The position numbers were made by a program, and so were the translations under genes. Below the pieces are notes generated by a model. The model ran no database searches. It saw nothing but the letters and a program-made list of their open reading frames with translations, and was not told the origin of the DNA. From a gamma proteobacterium symbiont of Stewartia floridana (GTDB lineage Bacteria; Pseudomonadota; Gammaproteobacteria; Chromatiales; Chromatiaceae), in NCBI GenBank assembly GCA_003676145.1, contig NAUB01000023.1:302350-366349 (forward strand): DNA of 64,000 bases, in the 5' to 3' direction. Shown here one piece after another: positions 18,434-27,765 of the stretch. Position 1 is the stretch's first letter; every line of letters starts with the position of its first letter.

Positions 18434-20590
18434 ATGGATGTCTCACCCATACTCGATCCTCTCAATGATGCACAACGGGAAGCGGTAACCGCACCGGTCG
18501 GCAGCCTGTTGGTGCTGGCTGGCGCCGGCAGTGGCAAAACCCGGGTACTGGTCCATCGAATTGCCTGGTTGCTGAGTGTAGAACAGATCACCCCCTGGTC
18601 GATCATGGCTGTCACCTTTACCAACAAGGCGGCCAAGGAGATGCGGAATCGTATCGAAGAGCTGCTCGGTCAGCCGATCGGTGGTATGTGGGTCGGCACA
18701 TTTCACGGCCTTGCCCATCGACTGCTGCGCGGTCACTGGAAGGAGGCCGGGTTACCACAGAATTTTCAGATTCTCGATTCGGATGATCAGTTTCGCTTGA
18801 TCAAACGCCTGCTGAAGAGTCTCGATCTGGATGAGGCGCGCTGGCCGCCGCGACAGGTGCAGTGGTTTATCAACGGGCGCAAGGATGAAGGTCTGCGTGC
18901 CCAGCATCTGGATGATGGGGGAGACCCCTATCAGCGACAGATGATTCGCATCTACAGTGAGTATCAGGCCGCCTGCGAGCGGGGAGGCCAGGTGGATTTT
19001 GCTGAACTGCTGCTGCGCGCCCATGAGTTGATGCGGGATCGGGCAGATCTCTTGCAACACTATCAGAACCGCTTCCAGCATCTGCTGGTGGATGAATTTC
19101 AGGACACCAACACCATCCAGTATGCCTGGTTGAGATTGCTTGCGGGCAAGCAGAGTCATCTGTTCATCGTCGGTGATGACGATCAGTCGATCTATGGCTG
19201 GCGCGGCGCCCGAGTGGAGAATATCCAGAGTTTCCAGAACCACTATAAATCGGCGAAGCTGGTGCGCCTGGAGCAGAACTACCGCTCCACCGGCAATATC
19301 CTGAATGCGGCCAATGCACTGATCAACAACAATCCTTCACGGCTTGGCAAGCAGCTCTGGACAGAGGATTGCGAAGGCGAGCCGATCAATCTCTACGGCG
19401 CCTTCAATGAGATCGATGAGGCCCGGTTCGTGGTGGAGCGAATCCGTCAGTACATCGAAGAGGGCCATGCCCGTACCGAGGTGGCGATTCTCTATCGGAC
19501 CACGGCCCAGTCGCGGCTGTTTGAAGAGGCACTGATCCAATCAGGGATTCCCTATCGGGTGTATGGTGGATTGCGATTTTTTGAACGGGCGGAGATCAAA
19601 GACGCCCTGGCCTATCTACGTCTGCTGAGTAACTTCCATGACGACAGCGGTTTCGAGCGGGCGGTGAATATGCCGCCGCGAGGCATCGGTGCCAAGACCA
19701 TGGAGGCGTTGCGCAGTCACGCCAGGATGTTCGACTGTTCTCTCTGGCAGGCTGCCAGTGAGCTGGTACAGGGCGGCGCTATGGCGAAGCGAGCCGCCAC
19801 GGCCCTGCAGAAGTTTATCGACCTGCTGGAAGAGTTGAAGGTCGAAACCAGAGACCTGACCCTCGCCGAGAAGGTGGATCAGGTGTTGAACGCCAGTGGT
19901 TTGCCGGAGCACTTTGCCAAGAGCCGCGATGGCAAAGGGATTGATCGTAAGGAGAACCTGGAAGAGCTGGTCAACGCAACCCGCCAGTTTGAATGGGGTG
20001 AGGATGATGAGCTGGAGGAGCTGGATGCCTTTCTCTCCCATGCTGCGCTGGAAGCGGGTGAGGCCCAGGGGGACCCCTATGAGGATTGTGTCCAGCTGAT
20101 GACGCTCCATTCCGCCAAGGGACTTGAGTTTCCACTGGTTTTTCTTGTTGGCATGGAAGAGGGGCTGTTTCCTCACAGCATGTCGGCGGATGATCCCACC
20201 CGCCTCGAAGAGGAGCGCAGACTCTGTTACGTGGGCATCACCCGGGCGATGAAGGTGCTCTATCTGAGTCATGCGGAGAGTCGACGGCTGCATGGCAGTG
20301 ACAGTTATCCCCTGCCCTCCAGATTCATTCGCGAGATCCCCGCTGAGCTGATGCGGGAGGTGCGGGCCGGACCGGCAAGCAGTCAACCGATCTATGGCGA
20401 CTCGCCCTACCTTGAAACCACCCAGCAGTGCGGGTTTAATCTGGGACAACGGGTATGCCATGCTAAATTTGGTGAAGGCGTGGTGCTGAACGCAGAGGGT
20501 CAAGGGCAGAGTGCCCGGGTGCAGGTTAACTTTGAAGAGGTTGGTACCAAGTGGCTGGTGGTTGCTTACGCCAACCTGTCACCTTGCTAG
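18434..20590 (+). CDS. uvrD: DNA helicase II, SF1 3'-5' helicase
   Basis: 718 residues, the size of E. coli UvrD (720). It unwinds DNA in nucleotide-excision and mismatch repair. Walker A AGAGSGKT is at 29-36, followed by TFTNKAAKEM (motif Ia), VDEFQDTN (II), GDDDQSIYGWRGA (III), EQNYRST (IV), LMTLHSAKGLEF (V) and VGITRA (VI). The C-terminal Tudor-like region that binds RNA polymerase is present (GQRVCHAKFGEGVVL). The N-terminal MDVSPILDPLND agrees with UvrD rather than Rep or PcrA. No partner gene is adjacent. Confidence 0.96.
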   Translation: MDVSPILDPLNDAQREAVTAPVGSLLVLAGAGSGKTRVLVHRIAWLLSVEQITPWSIMAVTFTNKAAKEMRNRIEELLGQPIGGMWVGTFHGLAHRLLRGHWKEAGLPQNFQILDSDDQFRLIKRLLKSLDLDEARWPPRQVQWFINGRKDEGLRAQHLDDGGDPYQRQMIRIYSEYQAACERGGQVDFAELLLRAHELMRDRADLLQHYQNRFQHLLVDEFQDTNTIQYAWLRLLAGKQSHLFIVGDDDQSIYGWRGARVENIQSFQNHYKSAKLVRLEQNYRSTGNILNAANALINNNPSRLGKQLWTEDCEGEPINLYGAFNEIDEARFVVERIRQYIEEGHARTEVAILYRTTAQSRLFEEALIQSGIPYRVYGGLRFFERAEIKDALAYLRLLSNFHDDSGFERAVNMPPRGIGAKTMEALRSHARMFDCSLWQAASELVQGGAMAKRAATALQKFIDLLEELKVETRDLTLAEKVDQVLNASGLPEHFAKSRDGKGIDRKENLEELVNATRQFEWGEDDELEELDAFLSHAALEAGEAQGDPYEDCVQLMTLHSAKGLEFPLVFLVGMEEGLFPHSMSADDPTRLEEERRLCYVGITRAMKVLYLSHAESRRLHGSDSYPLPSRFIREIPAELMREVRAGPASSQPIYGDSPYLETTQQCGFNLGQRVCHAKFGEGVVLNAEGQGQSARVQVNFEEVGTKWLVVAYANLSPC

Positions 20591-20670
20591 AGTGGTAACA
20601 GGCCCTGGTTATTTCAATAGGCAAAAAATAAGCAGATCCAATAGCAATAACAGACAGACCGGAGGGTTAC

Positions 20671-21756
20671 ATGAAACGTCGTGAATTTATTACAAAGGTT
20701 GGTGCCGGCGCACTGGCGACCGGTGTTGGCCTCTCCACAGCCAGCGTTGCCGAGGCGAAAGCCAAGATCAAATGGAAGATGGTGACCACCTGGCCGAAGA
20801 ACTTTCCCGGTCTGGGAACCGGTGCCAACAAGCTGGCCGAGGTGATCAATGAGATGAGTGGCGGGCGGATGCATGTCAAAGTCTATGGCGCCAAAGAGCT
20901 GGTGCCCGCCTTCGAGGTGTTTGATGCGGTTGCCAGCGGTACCGCTGAGATGGGTCACGGTGCGGCTTACTACTGGAAAGGCAAGAGTGAAACGGCACAG
21001 TTCTTCTCCACCGTGCCTTTCGGTCTGACCGCCCAGGAGATGAACGGCTGGCTCTATTTCGGCGGTGGACTGGAGATGTGGCAGGAGCTCTACAAGCCGT
21101 TTGGCCTGATCCCGGCGCCGGGTGGCAATACCGGTATGCAGATGGGGGGCTGGTTCAATAAGGAGATCAATAGCGTTGCTGATCTGAAAGGCCTGAAGAT
21201 GCGAATTCCGGGATTGGGCGGTGAGGTGCTGAAACGGGCCGGAGGGACACCGGTCAACCTGCCGGGTGGTGAACTCTTCACCTCGCTGCAGTCCGGTGCA
21301 ATCGATGCCACCGAGTGGGTGAATCCCTACAACGACCTGGCGTTCGGTCTCTTCAAGGCGGCCAAGTACTACTACTTTCCGGGATTCCATGAGCCCGGCA
21401 CCACCCTTGAGGCAATCATCAACGAGAAGGCTTTCAATGCCTTGCCCAAGGATCTGCAGGCGATCGTACTGAATGCCTGTAAGGTAGCCAACCAGGAGAT
21501 GCTGGCCGAATACACCGCACGCAATCCTGCAGCGCTGAAGACCCTGGTAGAGAAGCACAAGGTCGATATCCGTATCTACCCGGACGACGTATTGGCCACC
21601 TTGCGCAAGTTCTCCAGCGAAGTGGTTGAGGAGCTGGCCGCCAAGGATGCCTTCGCCAAGAAGGTCTACAACTCCTATATGAACTTTCTCAAGGGCTCAA
21701 GAGAGTGGGGGGCGATATCCGACTTCGCCTATTTGAAGGCCAGAGACAAAGGCTGA
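20671..21756 (+). CDS. TRAP transporter solute-binding protein, DctP/TakP type
   Basis: 361 residues with a twin-arginine signal (KRREFITKVGAGALATG), so it is probably exported folded. The body matches DctP-family proteins: KMVTTWPKNFPGLGTG at the start of the mature part, the LKGLKMRIPGLGGEVL segment near 170-185, and DATEWVNPYNDLAFGL, resembling TakP-type 2-oxoacid binders. TRAP systems need DctQ and DctM membrane subunits, and neither gene is nearby, so this is an orphan binding protein. Ribosome-binding site GGAGG precedes the ATG. The substrate is not determined; a 2-oxo acid is the family guess. Confidence 0.9.
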   Translation: MKRREFITKVGAGALATGVGLSTASVAEAKAKIKWKMVTTWPKNFPGLGTGANKLAEVINEMSGGRMHVKVYGAKELVPAFEVFDAVASGTAEMGHGAAYYWKGKSETAQFFSTVPFGLTAQEMNGWLYFGGGLEMWQELYKPFGLIPAPGGNTGMQMGGWFNKEINSVADLKGLKMRIPGLGGEVLKRAGGTPVNLPGGELFTSLQSGAIDATEWVNPYNDLAFGLFKAAKYYYFPGFHEPGTTLEAIINEKAFNALPKDLQAIVLNACKVANQEMLAEYTARNPAALKTLVEKHKVDIRIYPDDVLATLRKFSSEVVEELAAKDAFAKKVYNSYMNFLKGSREWGAISDFAYLKARDKG

Positions 21757-21771
21757 TGTGATTGATCATGA

Positions 21772-21886
21772 GCCGCGAATAGACGCAAAACACCGCTGAT
21801 TACCGCAAATGGAATGGGGCTTGTCTGGCCTCAATTAACATTCAATCATTTGCGTTGGTTGGCGGTGATTCGCGTCCATTTGCGGC
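21772..21886. repeat. Long hairpin repeat, diverged variant (copy 2)
   Basis: The arms at 21772-21810 and 21848-21886 are imperfect reverse complements built from GCCGC-AAT-GACGC-AAA units. It has the same plan as repeat A (about 115 bases, long arms, variable centre) but replaces CCAAT with CGAAT or CAAAT. Confidence 0.7.
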
Positions 21887-21935
21887 AATCACAAAAGCCG
21901 CATAACGACCTGCCGGTAGAGTTGGTAAGCCGAAA

Positions 21936-23078
21936 GTGATCTCCCCTCCCCTGTCGCTCTATATTCATATCCCCTGGTGTGTGCGCAAATGTCCCTATTG
22001 CGACTTCAACTCCCACGCGGTTAAACAGGGCCTGCCTGAGCAGGCCTATGTGGATGCACTGCTGAACGATCTGAGTCTGGACAGCAAGCTGATCGACGGC
22101 CGGCAGCTCTCATCGATCTTCATCGGCGGCGGGACTCCGAGTCTGTTCTCGTCCACAGCCGTTGCCAGATTGCTGGAAGGGATTGAGCGGCGGTTTGCCT
22201 TTGCCGAGTCGATGGAGATCACCCTGGAAGCCAATCCGGGTGCCGTGGAAGCCGGCTCCTTCGCCGGATACCGGCAGGCCGGGGTGAATCGTCTCTCGTT
22301 GGGTTTTCAGAGTCTGCAAACCTCGATGTTGCAGGCACTGGGCAGAATCCACTCCCCTCAGGAGGCGCGAGATGCTTATACGCAGGCGAGAAAGGCGGGT
22401 TTTGACAACATCAATATCGACCTGATGTTTGGCCTGCCTGAGCAGACCCTGGCGATGGCGGAAGTGGATCTGGCGGCGGCGATCGAACTCGACAGTGAGC
22501 ACCTCTCCTACTATCAACTGACCCTGGAACCCAATACCCCATTTCATCATGCACCACCGGCCGTACCGGATGATGAGAAACTCTGGCAGATGCAGCAACA
22601 GGGGATGGAACGGCTCGCCAATGCCGGCTACAGCCACTACGAAGTTTCCGCCTATGCCCGGCAGGGGCGTGAGTGCAGGCACAACATCAACTACTGGCGG
22701 TTTGGCGACTATCTGGGAATCGGTGCTGGAGCTCATGCCAAGCTGAGCCTGGCCGACGGGCGTGTAAAACGCTTCTGGAAGCAGCGCCATCCGGACGCCT
22801 ATCTTGCCGCAGACAAAACCTCTGACTTCATCCAGGGTGAGCGGCTGCTTGCTGAGGAGGACCTGGTGGTGGAGTTCATGATGAATGCGCTGCGTCTGCT
22901 TGAAGGGGTGGAGCTGAATCTGTTCGAGTGCCACACAGGAGTCGCTCCAGAGAAGATCGAAACAGCGTTGCAGCAGGCTGTGGCGCGGGAATTGCTGCAG
23001 CCCGTTGAGCAGCGGCTCTGTCCCTCCCCATTGGGGCAGAGGTTCCTGAATGACCTGATCTCGCTTTTCTCAAGTTAA
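21936..23078 (+). CDS. hemW: HemW, radical SAM haem chaperone (HemN-like)
   Basis: 380 residues. The radical SAM cluster motif CVRKCPYCDF (CxxxCxxC) is at about 15-24, with the HIPWC start typical of HemW. Family conserved GGGTPSLF, SLGFQSLQ and LMFGLPEQT segments follow. Length and the absence of HemN-specific extensions favour HemW, a haem-binding chaperone, over the oxygen-independent coproporphyrinogen oxidase HemN. The start is GTG 21936 with only a weak ribosome-binding site; no better in-frame start is seen. It lies after the hairpin repeat, separate from the TRAP gene. Confidence 0.92.
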   Translation: MISPPLSLYIHIPWCVRKCPYCDFNSHAVKQGLPEQAYVDALLNDLSLDSKLIDGRQLSSIFIGGGTPSLFSSTAVARLLEGIERRFAFAESMEITLEANPGAVEAGSFAGYRQAGVNRLSLGFQSLQTSMLQALGRIHSPQEARDAYTQARKAGFDNINIDLMFGLPEQTLAMAEVDLAAAIELDSEHLSYYQLTLEPNTPFHHAPPAVPDDEKLWQMQQQGMERLANAGYSHYEVSAYARQGRECRHNINYWRFGDYLGIGAGAHAKLSLADGRVKRFWKQRHPDAYLAADKTSDFIQGERLLAEEDLVVEFMMNALRLLEGVELNLFECHTGVAPEKIETALQQAVARELLQPVEQRLCPSPLGQRFLNDLISLFSS

Positions 23079-23134
23079 AATGACTTCTTAACAAGAATTT
23101 GACCAAAGTGCCCTAACATATTAAATTTATAGGT

Positions 23135-23156
23135 CTATCCCTTGAGATTGGGATAG
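23135..23156 (+). terminator. Hairpin downstream of hemW
   Basis: A perfect 7-bp stem CTATCCC/GGGATAG with an 8-base loop, 57 bases after the hemW stop. It has no T-run, so it may be a weak or Rho-assisted terminator. The rest of the 23079-23352 gap holds nothing that I recognise. Confidence 0.35.
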
Positions 23157-23352
23157 GTGGCAACACCAGGAGTCAGTAGATACCTCTCGTCTAATCTGGA
23201 TACGCGAGCTGTTTTGCAGGGAGCAGTGTGGAACCCTTGCATTGATAGGTTCCAGTAAATGGTGGATTGCTGTCTGTGCCGTCAGTGCAATCGCCTGATT
23301 CCAGCCAATGGTTTTGGGAGGAGCTTGAGCGCTTGTGCGCAACGGCTGAATA

Positions 23353-26046
23353 ATGCAACTGATTCTCAAAGTTGTTGTTTCAATTTCAGCAATTCTGGCT
23401 GTCGCGCTGCTGATGCCTGATGCCCACCAGGTTCAAGCCGAACTGTCGTTGCCTGGCAATGACGCCGCACGCCAGATCACGACAGAGATCCTCTCCGGCA
23501 AGACAACCCCCAAAGTAAACTACCTTCCTGAGTCAGTCAGTGGGGTGCAATCCGGTACAGTGCTGACCTGTGGGGCAGTGGTGATCGGCTTACTGCTGAT
23601 GTTCCGCCTGATCAAAGGTCGTTGGGAATCGTCCTTCAAGCGATACGAAGAGATCGCCCAGTCTCTGTCGGAAGGTAACTATCTGGCCGTCACCCGTCTG
23701 CCCGTGGAGGGTAAGCTGGCCCCGATCAGCCGGGTATTGCGACAGTTGGTGAGTGAGAACTTTCTCTATCAGCAGACCATCAATCAGCAGAAACGGGTCT
23801 ACGCCGCGCTCTCTGAGACCAGCAAGATGGTGCTGAGGACACCGCCTCCATTGGTCATGTACCAGCACGCCTGTGAGATTGCGGTGAACTTTGGCGGGTT
23901 TACTGCCGCCTGGGTCGGTGAGGTGGATATCGAGTCTAAGCTGCTGCATCCGGTTGCCTGCGCCGGTATCCCCAAAGAGCGGCTGAAGGTCTGTAAATTC
24001 GATCTCGACCTGACCGATCCAGAGGGTGACAGCCCGCTGGCAACGGCAGTCTATGGCAAATGCGCTTCCGTGATTGACCGAATCGATCCGGATGGGGGGA
24101 AGACCACCTGGCATCGTCTGGCTCAGACCAGTGGCGGTCAGTCGGTTGCGGTGTTTCCGGTTGTGGTGAATCAGGATGTGATCGCTGCCTTCACCCTCTA
24201 CGCAGACGGTCCGGACTACTTTACTCAGACCATCCACGATCTGCTCGACGAGATGGTCAGCAACTTTGCCTTCGCCATAGAGAACCATGAGCGGAGCCAG
24301 GCCCATCAGCTGGCGCATAGCTCCCTGGAAGAGTCTTCGAAACAGCTCGCTGAGGCGAACAAACAACTTTCGATGCTGTTGGAATCGACCGGTGAAGGCA
24401 TCTTTGGGGTAGATGAAAATGACAACTGCACCTTCATCAACAAGGCCGGTGCAGAGATGCTCGGCTATACCCAACAGGAGCTGATCAGTAAACCGATCCA
24501 TAAACAGGTGCGCATGTTCGATGAGTCGGGTCTCTCATTCAACCGTCGGGTGGTGGAACAGGGCGACCCGGTGAGAGTCAGGGATGAGTCTTTCCAGCGT
24601 CAGAACGAGACCCTGTTCCCGGTTGAATATTCAACCTACCCAATCATGGAGGATCGGCAGTTCAAGGGTTCGGTAACTGTGTTTCGCGATGTCACATCGA
24701 GCCGTTCGATGATGCGCGAGATGCGCTTTCTGGCCACCCACGATTCGCTTACCCACCTGCTCAACCGGCACGCCTTCGATCAGCGCTTGAGACAGGCTTT
24801 TTCCGACTCCAAGGAACACAATGCGCAACATGTGCTGCTGTATATGGATCTCGATCAGTTCAAGCTGGTGAATGATACCTGTGGCCATGTGGCGGGCGAT
24901 ATGATGTTGCGCCAACTCTCCCATCGTCTGCAGCGGACCATTGGAGAGAACGATGTCATCGCCCGTCTGGGCGGTGATGAGTTTGGTCTGCTGATGGAGA
25001 ACAGCAACCTGCCGCAGGCGACGCAGATGGCAAATCTGATCAGCAGTACGGTAAAGGCGTTCCGATTCGCATGGGAGGGCCGTAGTTTTACCACCGGCGT
25101 GAGTATCGGAATCGTTGCCATCGGGCCCAAGACGGAGAGTACGCACAATGCGCTGAGTGCGGCTGATGCGGCCTGCTATGTGGCCAAGGACATGGGGCGC
25201 AATCGAATCCATGTCTATCAGCCCTATGATGAAGAGATCAATCGCCAGCAAGGTGAGATGCGCCTGGTCACCAAGATTGAAAGTGCCATCGATCAACGAC
25301 GCTTCTCCCTGCTGCAACAACCGATCATGTCATTGAACAGCAGTGCCATCGGCGATGAGCATATTGAGCTGCTGGTGCGCATGCAGGATGAAGAGGGAAC
25401 GATGATTATGCCTGGCGTATTCATACCGGCAGCCGAGCGCTACAACATCATGCACAGTGTCGACCGTTGGGTGATCGGAGAGGCTTTCAGATGGCTGTCT
25501 GAAAATCGAGAGCGTCTTGAGGAGTTGAGCCTTTGTGCGATCAATCTCTCAGGACAGTCCCTGGGTGAAGCCACACTGCATGAATACATCCTGGAGCAGT
25601 TGCGCCACTATGGCCTGCCGGCGGAAAAGATCTCATTTGAAATCACTGAGACGGCGGTAGTCAGTCGTCTCGATCAGGCAACCCGCTTCATCAGTCTGTT
25701 AAAACGTCGTGGATTCCGTTTTGCGCTGGACGATTTCGGTACCGGCATGTCCTCCTTCGCCTATTTGAAGCATCTGCCCGTCGATTATCTGAAGATCGAC
25801 GGCAGTTTTGTGCGCAACATGATGAATGATCCGGTGGATCGGGCGATGGTCGAATCGATCAACCAGATCGGTCATCTGATGGGGCTCAAGACCATCGCCG
25901 AATATGTGGAAGATGACCAGACTCTCGAGCAGCTGATCGATATCGGTGTGGACTATGCACAAGGGTTTGGTGTGGTTCAACCTATGCCGCTGAACGATAG
26001 CGGTGGTGACAGACAAAACCTGTCACCGGGAGGAATCATCCACTGA
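23353..26046 (+). CDS. GAF-PAS-GGDEF-EAL signalling protein (c-di-GMP cyclase/phosphodiesterase)
   Basis: 897 residues. A signal-anchor helix (1-29) and a second membrane helix (about 68-88) flank a short periplasmic loop. Then come a linker, a GAF domain (about 150-315), a PAS domain (about 340-455), GGDEF (about 470-620) and EAL (about 640-885). The cyclase motif GGDEF is intact near residue 540, but the product-inhibition RxxD position reads GEND. In EAL the substrate residues are kept: ELLVR in place of EALLR still fits ExLxR, with NLSGQS, EITET and DDFGTG. Both activities are thus possible. It could supply c-di-GMP to the PilZ protein at 4253-4576. Confidence 0.93.
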   Translation: MQLILKVVVSISAILAVALLMPDAHQVQAELSLPGNDAARQITTEILSGKTTPKVNYLPESVSGVQSGTVLTCGAVVIGLLLMFRLIKGRWESSFKRYEEIAQSLSEGNYLAVTRLPVEGKLAPISRVLRQLVSENFLYQQTINQQKRVYAALSETSKMVLRTPPPLVMYQHACEIAVNFGGFTAAWVGEVDIESKLLHPVACAGIPKERLKVCKFDLDLTDPEGDSPLATAVYGKCASVIDRIDPDGGKTTWHRLAQTSGGQSVAVFPVVVNQDVIAAFTLYADGPDYFTQTIHDLLDEMVSNFAFAIENHERSQAHQLAHSSLEESSKQLAEANKQLSMLLESTGEGIFGVDENDNCTFINKAGAEMLGYTQQELISKPIHKQVRMFDESGLSFNRRVVEQGDPVRVRDESFQRQNETLFPVEYSTYPIMEDRQFKGSVTVFRDVTSSRSMMREMRFLATHDSLTHLLNRHAFDQRLRQAFSDSKEHNAQHVLLYMDLDQFKLVNDTCGHVAGDMMLRQLSHRLQRTIGENDVIARLGGDEFGLLMENSNLPQATQMANLISSTVKAFRFAWEGRSFTTGVSIGIVAIGPKTESTHNALSAADAACYVAKDMGRNRIHVYQPYDEEINRQQGEMRLVTKIESAIDQRRFSLLQQPIMSLNSSAIGDEHIELLVRMQDEEGTMIMPGVFIPAAERYNIMHSVDRWVIGEAFRWLSENRERLEELSLCAINLSGQSLGEATLHEYILEQLRHYGLPAEKISFEITETAVVSRLDQATRFISLLKRRGFRFALDDFGTGMSSFAYLKHLPVDYLKIDGSFVRNMMNDPVDRAMVESINQIGHLMGLKTIAEYVEDDQTLEQLIDIGVDYAQGFGVVQPMPLNDSGGDRQNLSPGGIIH

Positions 26047-26068
26047 CGCCAGGCTGGCCGTCGGCCGC

Positions 26069-26524
26069 TCAATTCATGCGGCACTGATGCAGAAAAGTTT
26101 CCAGTCCCACCTCTTCCGCGTAGGCCTTCAGGACTTTGGGGCGAGGACCCTTCTCCTTCACTTCAAAGATCGTTTCCGGTTGGTTTGGCAGTTTGCCATA
26201 GCGACCTGCGGGTATCTTTACCGTGATGGTCGGTTTAGTGGTTTTACGGGGTTTTTTGGCGCTGCGGGTATTACGGGTTTTGGCTGCCTGAGAGGCTGAT
26301 TTGGTGCTGTTTCCGGCCTCAGCTTTTTCGACGATGCGGCTGACCCTTTTGATATGGTGAGTGATGTAGGATTCGAAACTGACGCCGTTCTCTTTGAGCA
26401 GGGTAGAGATTTTAGCGCTGACCTCTTTGAGTGCCTTCTGTTGCTGCTCAGCTCTCTGTTGTTCCTTTTCAAGACGGGTGATTTCAGCCTTCAGGCTGTC
26501 GATCTGTTTTTGTATATTGGGCAT
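26069..26524 (-). CDS. H-NS-like protein: coiled coil, basic linker and small C-terminal domain
   Basis: 151 residues from ATG 26524 (AGGA just upstream; ATG 26554 is possible but has no ribosome-binding site). Residues 1-45 form a charged coiled coil (IDSLKAEITRLEKEQQRAEQ), about 75-105 is a Lys/Arg/Thr-rich linker (RSAKKPRKTTKP), and the end is a small domain with AGRYGKLPNQPE and KGPRPKVLKAY. This is the architecture of H-NS family nucleoid proteins, whose C-terminal DNA-binding motif also has G-R-G-P-P-x-W; the match here is loose. A DNA-binding role is an inference. It is convergent with the GGDEF/EAL gene. Confidence 0.6.
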   Translation of the reverse strand: MPNIQKQIDSLKAEITRLEKEQQRAEQQQKALKEVSAKISTLLKENGVSFESYITHHIKRVSRIVEKAEAGNSTKSASQAAKTRNTRSAKKPRKTTKPTITVKIPAGRYGKLPNQPETIFEVKEKGPRPKVLKAYAEEVGLETFLHQCRMN

Positions 26525-26617
26525 GTTCCTGTGCTCTAATCCAGATAAAACCATTAAATTCTAAATAGCATCTAGGTATTTAGGCAAATATCAACCACCT
26601 TTGCGTGAGTAGCGTCT

Positions 26618-26881
26618 ATGAGTGACAACCCCTATCGGCCAATCGCCTGTGGTCTGCACGAATCCTATCAATATGCCGTGATGACCCGCAGCCGGCTCGA
26701 TCTCAACTGGCGGGATGAATCAGGTCAACACCATCAGGCCCAGGTGCTGCCAATCGATGTGGTGACCCGGGACAAGGCGGAGTATCTGGTGGTTCGTGAT
26801 TCGTCAGGAGAGGAGTTGGCGGTGCGGCTGGATCGGATCGTCGGGGCAATCGATCTGGTTTCGGGGAAAAACCTGGAATGA
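26618..26881 (+). CDS. rof: Rho-binding antiterminator (Rof/YaeO family)
   Basis: 87 residues. The start YRPIACGLHESYQYAVMTR closely follows the Rof pattern (YxPIxCxLHDxLE.AC), and the following small beta-barrel region has VLPIDVVTRDKAEYLVV. Rof binds the primary RNA site of Rho and inhibits termination. In this window there is no tRNA arginine gene next to it, unlike E. coli yaeO, so it seems to be independently expressed. The 170-base gap after it holds no recognised element. Confidence 0.85.
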   Translation: MSDNPYRPIACGLHESYQYAVMTRSRLDLNWRDESGQHHQAQVLPIDVVTRDKAEYLVVRDSSGEELAVRLDRIVGAIDLVSGKNLE

Positions 26882-27051
26882 TCAGTGGTCAAAATGTTGG
26901 CGTTTGATGGGTAGGCGCCATAACGCCTTGATTATTATGGTAATAGCCATTTAAATCTGGCTGCAACAGAGGGCATTTTAGGAATTATCATCTGAGACAG
27001 TGATCAGAGAGTATGTTAGCTTTATTAGTGAAGACGCCAGAGTAGAGCCTT

Positions 27052-27393
27052 ATGTGCCACACTGATCTAGATTTCGACCATTTGCTCAAATTGGCCGAGA
27101 GGGACCCGGTGAAATTCGAAGCACTGCGTCAGAAAACCATTGATACCTATATAGCAACCCTGCCCAATGAGCGCCAGACGCAGATGCGTCGATTGCAGTG
27201 GCGTATCGATCAGGAGCGAAGAAACCGCTCTCCCCTCAGTGCCTGTATGCGAATATCCGGACTGATGTGGGAAAACATGCTTGGACCCAAGGGTATGCTG
27301 GGCTATCTGCGCAGCATCAGCTCGGAGCCCGGAATGGGGCGTAACAGGGGCAGCCGCTGTGAAATCGTGGAATTTCCGATAGGCTCCAGCTGA
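27052..27393 (+). CDS. DUF3135 domain-containing protein
   Basis: 113 residues with no signal peptide. The pattern FDHLLKLAERDPVKFEALRQ followed by RRLQWRIDQERRN and CMRISGLMWE is that of DUF3135, a small gammaproteobacterial family that contains a conserved central helix pair. It often sits near rpmE, as here (129 bases upstream of L31). No biochemical function is known to me. Confidence 0.8.
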   Translation: MCHTDLDFDHLLKLAERDPVKFEALRQKTIDTYIATLPNERQTQMRRLQWRIDQERRNRSPLSACMRISGLMWENMLGPKGMLGYLRSISSEPGMGRNRGSRCEIVEFPIGSS

Positions 27394-27521
27394 ATTTAAA
27401 CGGATTTATGTGGTATTAGTGGTGCGGGTACTTGCCTTATGGGCCGTCTTGTCCTATTATTCCGCGCCTTGTCTGCCAGTTTGGGCAGAATCATTGCTAA
27501 TTTCTCACGAGTGAGTCAGTC

Positions 27522-27725
27522 ATGAAACCGGACATTCATCCTCAATACGAGGAAATCAAAGTCGTATGCAGTTGCGGCAACGAAATTGTCACCCGATCCA
27601 CATTGGGCCAGGAAGAGATGCACATCGAGGTATGCTCCTCTTGTCATCCTTTCTATACCGGTAAGCAGAAAATGGTCGATACCGCTGGCCGAGTGGACAA
27701 GTTCCGCAAAAAATACAGCCGCTAA
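27522..27725 (+). CDS. rpmE: 50S ribosomal protein L31, zinc-binding form
   Basis: 67 residues, a full-length type A L31. The zinc ligands Cys16, Cys18, Cys38 and Cys41 (VCSCGN and VCSSCHPFY) are all present, so this is the zinc-containing C+ form and not the zinc-independent YkgM form that replaces it during zinc starvation. It bridges the ribosomal subunits. Its terminator lies 60 bases downstream, inside the 5' end of the next gene. Confidence 0.97.
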   Translation: MKPDIHPQYEEIKVVCSCGNEIVTRSTLGQEEMHIEVCSSCHPFYTGKQKMVDTAGRVDKFRKKYSR

Positions 27726-27765
27726 GCCGTTGGGCAACTGCTGCGTCGTTACGGCGCGACAGTCA

